Assembly (NCBI RefSeq): GCF_029892965.1 | Contig: NZ_JARXWN010000002.1 | Span: forward strand, 124,001-188,000 | Direction: 5' to 3' | Length of the DNA: 64,000 nucleotides | Source of the DNA: Dysgonomonas sp. PF1-14 | GTDB lineage: Bacteria > Bacteroidota > Bacteroidia > Bacteroidales > Dysgonomonadaceae | Made by a program: the position numbers and the translations under genes | Shown here: positions 7,646 to 16,344 of the stretch, in pieces | How the letters are laid out: each line of letters begins with the position of its first letter | Numbering within the stretch: the stretch's first letter is position 1 | The notes under the pieces: model-generated | Databases searched by the model: none | Seen by the model: only the letters and a program-made list of their open reading frames with translations | Told to the model about the DNA's origin: nothing

Positions 7646-7786
7646 GTTCTGCCCTCGGTAGACAATATTTTATAGATACTTCCGTTTATTGTAACGAAAG
7701 CAATTATTGAAATAGTTAATCATATGAATTACTATTAATTATAATAAAAAACGAAAATTATCTATATTTATTGATACATAAATACG

Positions 7787-7794
7787 TATCTTTG
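7787..7794 (+). promoter_or_regulatory. -7 promoter box for the 7833 lipoprotein gene
   Basis: TATCTTTG lies 38 bases before the ATG at 7833, in a very AT-rich leader. A -33 element is not clear. Confidence 0.45.
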
Positions 7795-7832
7795 TCACCT
7801 TAATTATACACAATGGTTCATTCTACAAAACG

Positions 7833-8822
7833 ATGAAAAAAGTCTTTTACATTTTATTTATAGCCCTGCTTGCACTTGGCTTTGCGAGTTGTTCTAATAA
7901 TAGCGACGAACCTACTCCGCCTCCGCCACCGCCTACTACAGGACGCCCTGACACAATTCCTCCATTAGATCTGTTTGGTGAGTGGGAAGGTTATTATTCT
8001 TCAAAGGCTTTGATATCCAATCCGGGAACCAGTAGCCAAATGATATACCCGGGATTCCGTCTTATAGCACTCGATGGTTTCAGAACAGAGTTTTTTGATG
8101 ATGGAACTGTACATCCTCAAGATAGCCGTTATAAATACAGGTTTAGGACTAAAAATCCTATCGGTGAGCAGATCGAATTAGGTTATTTCTGTACCCGGAA
8201 GGATTCCGTTCTTTTCAAATGGAAAAGCCACTATACAGGAATTGATACTACTACATGGAGGCGGGCTTCTGAGGTAAATACTACTAAGGGTATTATAAAG
8301 TGGGATCGTACATATGATGGGCGTACAAAAGACGGAACAAAGTTTAAGGTGACAGATGCCTATGCTTACCGTAATGTGAAAACCGCACCTGCTGCGACCG
8401 ATGGCGTGAATCCGGCGAAGGTAGTGATCGATTTTCCTGATATGTCTACGGGGAGCTGGCAGATAGAGAACTGCCGCTACTATAATCCTGACCTCAATGT
8501 ATCAGAGTCGGTAAGCATGACAAGAATATTGCAAGGCACGAAGTATAAATTCTACAAAGAGGGTAATACGCCTCGCTGTATAATGACATCTAAAGATTCG
8601 GAAGGCAACGAGGTTCAGCGCGATCACAGGCTGGTCATCATAGATGATGTTATCAATTTCATTCCGATTTATGACGGAGTAGAGGTTGGAGATAAAAGCT
8701 TCTATATGTGGGTGACATCGTGGGGTGGAAATAAGTATATAGACCTTAAGCAAACCCGCTATGATCAGGATGTAACCATTTTTGTGAAATATGAATTCGA
8801 TGTACTACGTGTAGATGATTAA
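7833..8822 (+). CDS. Lipoprotein of unknown function with Pro-rich linker
   Basis: A 329-residue lipoprotein. The signal peptide ends in lipobox FASC (Cys20), followed by SNNSDE, the acidic pattern linked to surface export in Bacteroidota, and then a Pro/Thr linker with a run of six prolines. Two similar beta-rich halves are suggested: 'LFGEWEGYYSS' near residue 47 and 'DMSTGSWQIENCRYY' near 205, each starting a GxW-type strand. Function unknown; a two-lobed lipocalin-like binding protein is a possibility. It stands alone with its own -7 box, and a hairpin at 8847-8877 separates it from the convergent gene. Confidence 0.7.
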   Translation: MKKVFYILFIALLALGFASCSNNSDEPTPPPPPPTTGRPDTIPPLDLFGEWEGYYSSKALISNPGTSSQMIYPGFRLIALDGFRTEFFDDGTVHPQDSRYKYRFRTKNPIGEQIELGYFCTRKDSVLFKWKSHYTGIDTTTWRRASEVNTTKGIIKWDRTYDGRTKDGTKFKVTDAYAYRNVKTAPAATDGVNPAKVVIDFPDMSTGSWQIENCRYYNPDLNVSESVSMTRILQGTKYKFYKEGNTPRCIMTSKDSEGNEVQRDHRLVIIDDVINFIPIYDGVEVGDKSFYMWVTSWGGNKYIDLKQTRYDQDVTIFVKYEFDVLRVDD

Positions 8823-8846
8823 TAATATACAAGTCAGATAATATAA

Positions 8847-8877
8847 AGAGCAATGGTAACTGGTTTACTGTTGCTCT
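8847..8877. terminator. Bidirectional hairpin terminator
   Basis: AGAGCAA (8847-8853) pairs with TTGCTCT (8871-8877), with further GTAA/TTAC pairing inside, followed by seven T. It overlaps the 3' end of the minus-strand gene. Confidence 0.65.
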
Positions 8878-9269
8878 GTTTTTTTGTATTTGCGGATGCT
8901 GTTTTTATTTTTCAGAATGAGGGAATCGGCAGTCAGGCTGACAATACTGAAAGTATTGCTTCGCACACTGTCATTATTCAGGCTGAGCATGTATTCGTGT
9001 ATATTAAAGGTAAGGGTAACAGTATCGTTAAGATAGGGCATATACTGGGTAAAGGTATCTTTGTTGAAAACGATAAAGGTTTGCTGTTTGTTGTAGTCGA
9101 TATAAACGGTATCCAGCTTCTTTGTCGCATGGCGTGTATCTACCAACATCCATCGTCCTTGTATCATTTGCATATTCATCTTATCGCTACTGTATGGTGT
9201 ACAGAATGTAAAAACTGCGGTTAGCAGCATTATAGATATTGTGAGGTAAAGGTGTCTTTTCATGATCAT
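8865..9269 (-). CDS. Small lipocalin-like lipoprotein
   Basis: A 134-residue product (132 if the second ATG at 9263 is used, which gives the more usual MKRHLYL start). The hydrophobic signal sequence runs to about residue 21 and ends with TFCTP, a plausible lipobox Cys. The mature domain starts 'MIQGRWMLVDTR' (GxW motif) and continues as a small beta-barrel of short strands with Thr/Asp-rich turns. It looks like the Bacteroidales lipocalin-like/DUF4488-type lipoproteins. Ligand unknown. Confidence 0.65.
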   Translation of the reverse strand: MIMKRHLYLTISIMLLTAVFTFCTPYSSDKMNMQMIQGRWMLVDTRHATKKLDTVYIDYNKQQTFIVFNKDTFTQYMPYLNDTVTLTFNIHEYMLSLNNDSVRSNTFSIVSLTADSLILKNKNSIRKYKKTEQQ

Positions 9270-9484
9270 TAATAACTAAAAAGAGACAGTCTTATTGTGT
9301 CTCAATAATTACAGTATTGTATATTGTTTGTTTGTCATGTGAATTTACTTCATGCAAAATAACGAATAAATTTCTATTAAAAGAACTTGCTGTAATGAAA
9401 AATGAAAGAATTTATCTATAGGATATATTCGGTTAATATCCATCAGCCAACAGTTAACAACAGAAGCGATCTTTGAAAATAAGA

Positions 9485-9547
9485 GCAAAAAAATAATCAG
9501 AAACAGTTATATGAAATATTTTCGTTCAAATTTAATCAGTTACTAAA
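9485..9547 (+). repeat. Partial copy of the right end of miniature element 1
   Basis: About 62 bases match 986-1046 at roughly 85-90% by eye (AATAATCAGAAACAGTTATA and TTTTCGTTCAAATTTAA). It ends in GTTAC followed by TAA, as the intact element ends in TTAC plus TTA. No matching left end was found upstream. The 319-bp gap 9270-9588 holds nothing else recognisable except the -7 box of the next gene. Confidence 0.5.
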
Positions 9548-9566
9548 TCTCATTATATATTTTTAC

Positions 9567-9574
9567 TATATTTG
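9567..9574 (+). promoter_or_regulatory. -7 promoter box for the yccF gene
   Basis: TATATTTG lies 32 bases upstream of the preferred start codon at 9607. Confidence 0.45.
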
Positions 9575-9606
9575 CTTAATCAATTTTAATGATTAAAAAA
9601 GGATAT

Positions 9607-9975
9607 ATGAAAACATTAGGAAATATTATCTGGGTTGTTTTCGGGGGATTTATGGTTGCTCTCGAATACTTTATTTCGGGTTTCCTGATGATGCTTACTA
9701 TTATTGGTATCCCATTCGGCATACAGGCATTCAAGATGGGTATATTGGCTTTATGGCCTTTTGGCAGTAAGATAGTAGAGGATGAAAATTCTTCGGGGTG
9801 CCTTAGTCTCGTAATGAATATAATCTGGATTATTATAGGTGGATTCTGGATTGCCCTTACTCACTTGTTCTGGGGGCTCCTGTTCTGTATCACAATCATA
9901 GGTATTCCCTTTGGTAAACAACATTTTAAACTAATTCATTTGGCACTGGTACCTTTCGGAAAGAGGGTAGAGTGA
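9607..9975 (+). CDS. yccF: YccF domain inner-membrane protein
   Basis: The ATG at 9607 gives the usual YccF N-terminus (MKTLGNIIWVVFGG); an ATG 18 bases upstream is also in frame. The product is 122 residues with two repeated YccF units. Each has two hydrophobic segments and the motif TIIGIPFG followed by F-K and an LAL-PFG box (first unit about 35-58, second about 94-120). YccF proteins are small inner-membrane proteins of unknown biochemical role. The next gene starts 23 bases downstream, so the two are probably co-transcribed. Confidence 0.85.
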   Translation: MKTLGNIIWVVFGGFMVALEYFISGFLMMLTIIGIPFGIQAFKMGILALWPFGSKIVEDENSSGCLSLVMNIIWIIIGGFWIALTHLFWGLLFCITIIGIPFGKQHFKLIHLALVPFGKRVE

Positions 9976-9998
9976 GATTTAAAACACAGACTAACATT

Positions 9999-11606
9999 AT
10001 GAAACACATCAATTTTCTTTTGCTGATAGCTTTAGCTACATGCTTTGTATATCAGGCATCTGCTCAAAGTCGGTCTGCGGCAACAGGTAATCTGAAGATA
10101 GAAAAGCAATCAGAAAAACTTCGGATTGCTACAGGTTGGAAACAGGATATATCCGGTAATTGGATATCTAATGTAAACGCTATATCAGACACCAAACTGG
10201 ATGAACAAAGTCTGAGCACTGCTCCTCAGAATTTTAAGTGGCTTCAATTCGTTTTGCTGAAAAATGGCAATCAGAATATTTACACTCTTCTTTATGAGAA
10301 TACAGCGTATCTCTCAAGTTCGAAGAATGAGAGACGTGTCAATTTTTATCTGATGACCGATCAGTCATATCTGAAGATAGTAGATGCCGTAAAACAGAAA
10401 AATGGAGAGACTCTGACTATACATGCAACTTCGTACGGTTACATGTCAGATAGTGATGGTGATTTTTCTTCTACGAAGTTGATGAATCAAATAACTCAGT
10501 CAATAGCTGCAAATAATGGTGACCTGTATGATTTCTCGGTGAATGCGCAATATGTAGATAACGAAGATGTGGTACGCTTCCGTATTCCGGAGAAAACTTC
10601 TATTATGAGCGGAAGCTTGGTCAGTAGCTATTTTGAAGTTAAATTGTCAGATTTTGAGAATATCTTATTGCCTGCACCCGTTGTTAAAAATGCAGATGAA
10701 TTCAGTCTGGATGCTCCAACTCCTGATAAGGTGCGGGAAGCAGGTACCAATGCTGCTACTCCGGTTCCGGTAGTTATAGCAGCCCTGAATGATGACATTG
10801 TAGACCGTGTGTCTGCGGAAAAAGCAGAGACTAAGACCGATGATTTTTCGATAAGCAATGATGCACAACAAGTGGTAAATGTACAGTATGCCGATACTAT
10901 AAGTGCCGAAGAGCCTGTGGATGAACTGGCAGACCGACAAGTAAAGGAAAGAGCTGTGGTGTCGGAGCCTGTTGCCGTATTCTCCGGTATCGAAGGGTGG
11001 TATCATACATCCGAAGGTGAATGGGTTAATGATAAAAACCATCAGTACGATTTCGAGACAGTAGGCCGTTACGAACTTCGCAACTTTAGCTATCATCGGA
11101 AAAACTATCTGTTACTGGTAAGATATGAGAAGTATGCAGGAGAAAACTACTATCTGATCTCCAGAGATGATTATACACAAACCATGCAGGATATGGAAAA
11201 GTCGTCAATGCTGAAATTTCCTGTTATCGTTCAAGCCGGATTAGGCTATAGTTTTCAGGATATGATAGAACTGTGCGAGAAAACATTGGATACACCGGTG
11301 AAGAAAGACGCTGTTGTATTTAAGAGACAGTATCTGGTGATGCAATATAAACTGTCTAAGGCAAAAGACGTAGCCCGTTTCTTTATCTTTTTGCAGTCAT
11401 GCTCGAGATATGGTGCCGAATCGTCACCCGAAACATGTAATATTGTAGTGTCAAATAAGGTCAGATACGCAGACGAAAGCTTATTGATGACAGACGGGCT
11501 ATTTGGTAAAGCCTATTACGAATCATCATTCAGTAAATTCATGGACTTCTTTCGTAAACCACTTCCGGCAGGAGCACTTCCTGTGCAGAATCAAGAACAG
11601 TTCTAA
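9999..11606 (+). CDS. Large secreted protein of unknown function
   Basis: The ATG at 9999 is chosen over an upstream GTG because it opens a clean signal peptide (MKHINFLLLIALATCFVYQA, cut near ASA-QS). The product is 535 residues. Two similar blocks are visible: 'GWKQDISGNWISNVNAI' early on and 'GWYHTSEGEWVNDKNHQ' after an Ala/Asp/Glu-rich linker around residue 250-310. Each block begins with a GW...G-W element and then a beta-rich region, so it looks like an internal duplication. The protein is probably periplasmic. No known family is recognised. It lies just after yccF and ends at a strong terminator. Confidence 0.7.
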   Translation: MKHINFLLLIALATCFVYQASAQSRSAATGNLKIEKQSEKLRIATGWKQDISGNWISNVNAISDTKLDEQSLSTAPQNFKWLQFVLLKNGNQNIYTLLYENTAYLSSSKNERRVNFYLMTDQSYLKIVDAVKQKNGETLTIHATSYGYMSDSDGDFSSTKLMNQITQSIAANNGDLYDFSVNAQYVDNEDVVRFRIPEKTSIMSGSLVSSYFEVKLSDFENILLPAPVVKNADEFSLDAPTPDKVREAGTNAATPVPVVIAALNDDIVDRVSAEKAETKTDDFSISNDAQQVVNVQYADTISAEEPVDELADRQVKERAVVSEPVAVFSGIEGWYHTSEGEWVNDKNHQYDFETVGRYELRNFSYHRKNYLLLVRYEKYAGENYYLISRDDYTQTMQDMEKSSMLKFPVIVQAGLGYSFQDMIELCEKTLDTPVKKDAVVFKRQYLVMQYKLSKAKDVARFFIFLQSCSRYGAESSPETCNIVVSNKVRYADESLLMTDGLFGKAYYESSFSKFMDFFRKPLPAGALPVQNQEQF

Positions 11607-11626
11607 ACAAATTTTGTAAACATAAA

Positions 11627-11652
11627 AAAGGCTTTCGTAATCGAAAGCCTTT
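11627..11652. terminator. Strong bidirectional hairpin terminator
   Basis: AAAGGCTTTCG and CGAAAGCCTTT form a perfect 11-bp stem around TAAT, placed between convergent stop codons at 11606 and 11655. Confidence 0.85.
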
Positions 11653-11654
11653 CT

Positions 11655-13412
11655 TTATCTCTTAGGTCTGAATCCTTTCTGCAAAGAGGAACCTCTGGGC
11701 TCTATGTCTTTAATATCCTGATATTTCATCTGATCGTCTTCCTTTAGTACCGTACATGGAAATGGATCGTCGAAGTTCACAAATCTGCCATTTGGTACTT
11801 CCGGCGATTTGCTGACATATATAGAAATATCCTTGTTGAAATGATACAGATGGAATTCGTCCTTATATGCATGCTTCGATTTAAGCAATTCGCGGTAGGA
11901 GAAAGGTCTGTACAGAGCCGTATTAATATTGCGCACACCATCTTTTTCATCCTTCAATGCAAACATGTTGGCGAACCTTTCGGTGCGGGCTATCGGCCAG
12001 TATATAAGTATCAGTGCAAATATGGCAAGGACTGTAATTCCTGCTTTAGGAAGTAATATCTCCTTCTTTGCAGAGAGTACCATAAATATAATATAATACA
12101 TCAGGGCAAATAGTATTCCTCCTGCAAATCGGGGATCGGGGCCTCCCTTAAACCAAAGGGATAATATGGCGGCAAGTACCAGAAAGATGAAATAGGCAGC
12201 CTTGTTCAGGTATTTCTTTTTGATAAAGCAATATACGGTAACTACAGGAGCTATTATAAAAGAACTCATGTAGGCGGCATATGTCAGCCAATTGATAATC
12301 GACTGAGGCGCAAATTGCCAATGGGTAAGCACCCAATACATATCGCCGAAAGTGCGGATGCCACAGGTGTAGATGAAGTCAAGCTCTTCAACGACTACAT
12401 AATCGGGGATTTTCCATTCTACGGAAAAGAGGTCTATTGTATTGAAAGGGAAAATCAGATATCCGGTGATAATAACGTTTCTGACCATCCATAGTGCTAC
12501 AATAGTGAACGATATGGATGCGAGAAAAACAAGAGAGTGTATTTCCTTTCTTTTGAATCCGATGATAACTGCATATAGTGATATGAGGCATAACGGAGCG
12601 ATCGAAAGCTTAAATGTAACCAGTGATACCGGAACAAATATCAATAACAGAAGCTTATTTTTGAAGTCATCGGGATATAACAACAGGCGAGCTATAATGT
12701 AGAATGATACCACATTGGGGATAGCATCGGTTGATGTTGCTGTAAAGGAGTAGCCGAATATGAATATATAGCCGGTAAATACTATTAATAATACAACCCT
12801 TTTCAGCTCGTAGCCTGACTGAATGATGTCTTTAATAATCCAGCAGATAATGAATACAAGGACAAGGACATGCAGGCTATAGATAGATTCACCGAATATG
12901 AACCTGAAGCTGAACAATGCGGATAACAACATATAGTTGGAGTTGAATCCAAATCGGTGTTCTACATTACCCAGTCCCGGTACTACTGCATACTCTTCGT
13001 TCCAGCGTATGTTTTGCTGATGGTAAAAGAGAGAGTCAAATGTGCCTATTTGCCATAGTATAACAGCCATAAGGCTCAGCACAGGGACGGCAAATATAAA
13101 AAGTTGCCATACTGAAAATCGTTTTATCCTGTTCCTGATTTCATTAGTTGCTATCTTGAGGCGATTTCTCCTTATAACCCAATAAGTAATACTGAGTATG
13201 ATGGATGCCAAAAGTATATACTTATTTGTGGGTAGCCACAGCGACGATATACTCAGAGGTATGAGCGTAGCACACATCCCTAACAGAAACGTATCCGTTA
13301 GTCCGTATCGCTCATTTTGCTTGCAAATGTTATTATAGAATGAGACCAGAAAATCACCAAATGATAGAAATACTATCGTTATGACAATCCAGGAAATAGT
13401 TACAGCGAACAT
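11655..13412 (-). CDS. Polytopic membrane protein, GT-C-like
   Basis: A 585-residue integral membrane protein with about 12-13 hydrophobic segments. An N-terminal helix carries an Asp (SFGDFL) and there is a long loop 'HQQNIRWNEEYAVVPGLGNVEHRFG' between early helices. The C-terminal roughly 110 residues are soluble. An acidic or aromatic loop after the first helices followed by many helices is the architecture of GT-C glycosyltransferases and of the 'LIC_10190 family membrane proteins' seen in Bacteroidetes. A role in lipid-linked sugar transfer is inference. It is a single gene with a -7 box at 13435-13442. Confidence 0.65.
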   Translation of the reverse strand: MFAVTISWIVITIVFLSFGDFLVSFYNNICKQNERYGLTDTFLLGMCATLIPLSISSLWLPTNKYILLASIILSITYWVIRRNRLKIATNEIRNRIKRFSVWQLFIFAVPVLSLMAVILWQIGTFDSLFYHQQNIRWNEEYAVVPGLGNVEHRFGFNSNYMLLSALFSFRFIFGESIYSLHVLVLVFIICWIIKDIIQSGYELKRVVLLIVFTGYIFIFGYSFTATSTDAIPNVVSFYIIARLLLYPDDFKNKLLLLIFVPVSLVTFKLSIAPLCLISLYAVIIGFKRKEIHSLVFLASISFTIVALWMVRNVIITGYLIFPFNTIDLFSVEWKIPDYVVVEELDFIYTCGIRTFGDMYWVLTHWQFAPQSIINWLTYAAYMSSFIIAPVVTVYCFIKKKYLNKAAYFIFLVLAAILSLWFKGGPDPRFAGGILFALMYYIIFMVLSAKKEILLPKAGITVLAIFALILIYWPIARTERFANMFALKDEKDGVRNINTALYRPFSYRELLKSKHAYKDEFHLYHFNKDISIYVSKSPEVPNGRFVNFDDPFPCTVLKEDDQMKYQDIKDIEPRGSSLQKGFRPKR

Positions 13413-13434
13413 ATTTTTTAACCCAATTTGGGTG

Positions 13435-13442
13435 CAAAGATA
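13435..13442 (-). promoter_or_regulatory. -7 promoter box for the polytopic membrane protein gene
   Basis: TATCTTTG on the minus strand, 22 bases upstream of the start codon, implying a very short leader. Confidence 0.45.
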
Positions 13443-13467
13443 AGGAAAATTCTTCTAAGATACCTCA

Positions 13468-13956
13468 TTATTGGCCGTAGTCGCAGACGAAAAAGAAAGT
13501 ATAGTCACCTACTGTTTCATTATCTACATTCAGCCATCTTACCTGTTTCTTTGGAGATATTGTTTTGGCTATCCTTTTTCCGGTAGAATCGAAATCCTCT
13601 ACAGACAACACTCTGAAACGCTTGTTGACGCATTCGTACTCACATTCGTAAATGCAATAGCTGAAATCATTCCATTTTTCAGCTTTCTCGGGTTTACCCA
13701 TTTTTGCGTACTCTGCACGTATTTTATCCACATATAGCTTCTTGCTTTCGGGAGTGATATAGACCCGTTTCTCTCGTGCATACATCAGTGCCCCTTCGTG
13801 CCTTATGCTGGCTGTGTCTGTGTATATCTCGACATCCTCTGCTAAGGCTACATTGAACCAACTATCAGCTTTTTGAATGTTGTTACTTACTTGTGTAGTC
13901 TGGCATCCTGTAAGTAACAGAAGAGAGCAAGTAATAATAGTATAAAAGTATTTCAT
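13468..13956 (-). CDS. Lipoprotein resembling surface-adhesin E family
   Basis: A 162-residue lipoprotein, starting at the second of two adjacent ATGs (MKYFYTIITCSLLLLTGCQ); the lipobox is LTGC. The mature domain has 'DVEIYTDTASIRH', 'KRVYITPESKKLYVD', 'YCIYECEYECVNKRFRVLS', 'DSTGKRI' and a final 'VGDYTFFFVCDY'. This order (D-tSI strand, K-xY, two Cys, DSxG, W-V, VC) matches the surface-adhesin protein E-like family, named for a Haemophilus adhesin but mostly of unknown role. Cys residues in ECEYEC and FVC could form disulfides. A -7 box lies at 14012-14019. Confidence 0.6.
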   Translation of the reverse strand: MKYFYTIITCSLLLLTGCQTTQVSNNIQKADSWFNVALAEDVEIYTDTASIRHEGALMYAREKRVYITPESKKLYVDKIRAEYAKMGKPEKAEKWNDFSYCIYECEYECVNKRFRVLSVEDFDSTGKRIAKTISPKKQVRWLNVDNETVGDYTFFFVCDYGQ

Positions 13957-14011
13957 CATTTCGGGTTGTTTGTATTAAATGTGGTACAAAAAGGTCTTTG
14001 ACCCTGATAGA

Positions 14012-14019
14012 CAAAGATA
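14012..14019 (-). promoter_or_regulatory. -7 promoter box for the adhesin-E-like lipoprotein gene
   Basis: TATCTTTG on the minus strand, about 56 bases upstream of the start codon. The divergent recA-operon box lies at 14079-14086 on the other strand. Confidence 0.4.
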
Positions 14020-14078
14020 ACCTATCAAAAGTTTTCAACACTACTTTTTTTACTAAAATTTGTATATAATAATTTATT

Positions 14079-14086
14079 ATCTTTGT
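14079..14086 (+). promoter_or_regulatory. -7 promoter box of the LOG-bcp-recA run
   Basis: TATCTTTG lies 34 bases before the ATG of the LOG-family gene. No other promoter-like box is seen between this gene and recA, so it may serve all three genes. No LexA-type SOS box was recognised. Confidence 0.5.
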
Positions 14087-14120
14087 TAGATTAATGATTA
14101 TAATTATTGGATAAATATAA

Positions 14121-14696
14121 ATGAAATATATATCAGTTTTTTGCGGTTCATCATCAGGTAATGAGAAGGTTTTTGTAGAACAAGCCAAATTATTAGGGCA
14201 AACTATAGCCCGTAAAGGTTATGGTGTGGTATATGGTGGAGCCCGTATTGGTCTGATGGGGGCTGTAGCCAATGGTGCCCTTGAAGAAGGAGGAGAGGTA
14301 ATTGGTGTAATTCCTGATTTCCTGAAACAAAAGGAGCTCGAATATAAAGACCTCACACGTATGCATGTAGTGGAGACTATGCACGAGCGGAAAGCTTTAA
14401 TGAATGAACTCTGCGACGGTATTATTGCGCTTCCGGGTGGATACGGAACGATGGAAGAATTATTTGAGATGCTTACATGGGCACAGTTGTCTTTGCATAA
14501 GAAACCCATTGCCATTCTCAACACAGAAGGCTATTATGATCCGCTGATCGCTATGTCGGAAAAGATGATAGAAAAAGGGTTCCTAAAAGAAGAATACAGA
14601 GAATTGCTCATAGTAGAAGATAATATGGAAAACATGCTGGAGAGAATGGAATCGTTTGTACCCTTGAAGAATGACAAATGGTTTGTAGTTAAATAA
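14121..14696 (+). CDS. LOG family protein (cytokinin riboside phosphoribohydrolase-like)
   Basis: A 191-residue Rossmann-fold protein of the TIGR00730/LOG family, whose tested members cleave ribose 5-phosphate from N6-modified AMP and other nucleoside monophosphates. The family signature PGGYGTMEE is at 105-113, with the catalytic Glu in it and a partner Arg in 'ETMHERKALM' (85-94). The N-terminal 'VFCGSSSG' is the usual start of the fold. It is cytoplasmic and probably a dimer. It is followed 30 bases later by bcp and then recA, suggesting one transcript. Confidence 0.9.
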   Translation: MKYISVFCGSSSGNEKVFVEQAKLLGQTIARKGYGVVYGGARIGLMGAVANGALEEGGEVIGVIPDFLKQKELEYKDLTRMHVVETMHERKALMNELCDGIIALPGGYGTMEELFEMLTWAQLSLHKKPIAILNTEGYYDPLIAMSEKMIEKGFLKEEYRELLIVEDNMENMLERMESFVPLKNDKWFVVK

Positions 14697-14726
14697 TTGA
14701 GAGAGAATAATTAAAACAGAAAAATT

Positions 14727-15185
14727 ATGGCATTGAAAGAAGGAGATAAGATTCCCGAAATATTAGGTACCGATCAGGATGGAAAAGAAGTGAAAGCTTC
14801 TGATTATGCAGGTAGCAAACTTGTTCTGTATTTCTATCCGAAAGACAGTACACCCGGTTGCACAGCCGAAGCATGCAGCTTCAGAGACAACTTCTCAGCT
14901 TTGCGCAAAGCCGGTTATCAGATTCTGGGCGTAAGCGTAGACAATGAGAAGTCACATAAGAAGTTTATCGAGAAGCAACAGCTACCTTTTCCGCTTATAG
15001 CCGATACCGATAAAAAGCTGGTGGAAGCATTCGGTGTATGGGGCGAAAAGTCCTTTATGGGACGTAAGTTTATGGGAACAATACGCACAACCTTCCTTAT
15101 CGACGAATCGGGTACTATCGAAAAAGTGATAGGGCCAAAAGAGATCAAGACTAAGGAACACGCTACACAGATATTAAATAACTAA
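14727..15185 (+). CDS. bcp: Thioredoxin-dependent thiol peroxidase (peroxiredoxin Q/Bcp)
   Basis: A 152-residue peroxiredoxin that reduces hydrogen peroxide and organic peroxides. The active-site segment 'FYPKDSTPGCTAEACSFRD' contains peroxidatic Cys45 and resolving Cys50 five residues later, the arrangement of the alpha-type atypical 2-Cys PrxQ enzymes. The conserved Arg occurs in 'MGTIRTTFLID'. It is cytoplasmic and full length. It sits 27 bases upstream of recA, so peroxide defence and DNA repair may be co-expressed. Confidence 0.93.
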   Translation: MALKEGDKIPEILGTDQDGKEVKASDYAGSKLVLYFYPKDSTPGCTAEACSFRDNFSALRKAGYQILGVSVDNEKSHKKFIEKQQLPFPLIADTDKKLVEAFGVWGEKSFMGRKFMGTIRTTFLIDESGTIEKVIGPKEIKTKEHATQILNN

Positions 15186-15212
15186 ATATAAACAAACCGA
15201 AAAAGGATTATA

Positions 15213-16235
15213 ATGGCAGAAGAAAAAGAAAAGAAAGCAGCGCCTAATGCAGAGAAAATGAAAGCATTACAGGCTGCGATGGAGAAGATAGAGAAGAGTT
15301 ACGGTAAAGGCTCGATCATGAAGATGGGCGATGATAAAATTGATGAGATTGCCGTTATACCTACAGGTTCTATTGCTTTGAATGCAGCTCTGGGTGTAGG
15401 AGGATATCCACGCGGAAGAGTAATTGAAATATATGGCCCGGAATCTTCCGGTAAAACAACATTGGCTATACATGCAATAGCCGAAGCACAGAAAGCCGGA
15501 GGCATAGCAGCATTTATTGATGCCGAGCATGCATTCGACCGTTTCTACGCGGAAAAACTCGGAGTAGATATTGAAAACCTTTGGATATCGCAACCCGATA
15601 GCGGAGAGCAGGCATTGGAGATAACAGAACAACTGATCCGTTCATCAGCTATTGATATTATCGTTATCGACTCGGTAGCGGCACTGACTCCTAAAGCTGA
15701 ACTTGAAGGTGAAATGGGAGACTCCAAAATGGGGCTTCAGGCACGTCTGATGTCACAGGCTTTGCGTAAGCTGACTGCTGCTATCAATAAGACAAGTACC
15801 ACATGTATTTTTATCAATCAGTTGCGTGATAAGATCGGAGTAATGTTTGGTTCACCCGAAACTACTACCGGTGGTAATGCCCTTAAATACTATTCGTCTG
15901 TCCGCCTCGATATTCGCCGTATCGGACAACTCAAGGATGGAGACGAAGTAAAAGGTAGCCAAACGCGTGTGAAAGTGGCTAAGAATAAGGTGGCACCACC
16001 ATTCCGTAAGGCTGAATTCGACATCATGTATGGCGAAGGAATATCGCGTTCGGGTGAGATTATCGATCTGGGAGCAGAGCTTGGAATTATCAAGAAGAGT
16101 GGTTCATGGTATAGCTATAACGAAACCAAGCTGGCGCAGGGACGTGAGGCTGCTAAGGAAGTCGTAAAAGATAACCCTGAACTGGCTGATGAACTCGAAG
16201 GATTGATCTTTGCTGCATTACAAGATAAGAAATAA
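15213..16235 (+). CDS. recA: Recombinase RecA
   Basis: A 340-residue DNA-dependent ATPase that forms the homologous-recombination filament and triggers LexA-type autocleavage. Walker A is GPESSGKT (75-82), and '[13 protein letters not shown]' holds Walker B. The DNA-binding L2 region '[16 protein letters not shown]' follows '[22 protein letters not shown]'. The length is normal and no intein is present. It is the last gene of the LOG-bcp-recA run and ends at a hairpin at 16271-16306. Confidence 0.98.
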   Translation: MAEEKEKKAAPNAEKMKALQAAMEKIEKSYGKGSIMKMGDDKIDEIAVIPTGSIALNAALGVGGYPRGRVIEIYGPESSGKTTLAIHAIAEAQKAGGIAAFIDAEHAFDRFYAEKLGVDIENLWISQPDSGEQALEITEQLIRSSAIDIIVIDSVAALTPKAELEGEMGDSKMGLQARLMSQALRKLTAAINKTSTTCIFINQLRDKIGVMFGSPETTTGGNALKYYSSVRLDIRRIGQLKDGDEVKGSQTRVKVAKNKVAPPFRKAEFDIMYGEGISRSGEIIDLGAELGIIKKSGSWYSYNETKLAQGREAAKEVVKDNPELADELEGLIFAALQDKK

Positions 16236-16270
16236 GCTAATCTTCTTTAATTAGAAGAGATTTACATACT

Positions 16271-16306
16271 ATAATGCCTTGAATGTTTGTTCATTCGGGG
16301 CATTAT
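16271..16306. terminator. Hairpin terminator after recA
   Basis: ATAATGCC (16271-16278) pairs with GGGCATTAT (16298-16306), with inner GAATG/CATTC pairing, 35 bases after the recA stop. Confidence 0.65.
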
Positions 16307-16344
16307 TGTTTATCTTTAATGTTAAAATATTATTGTAAGTTGAT

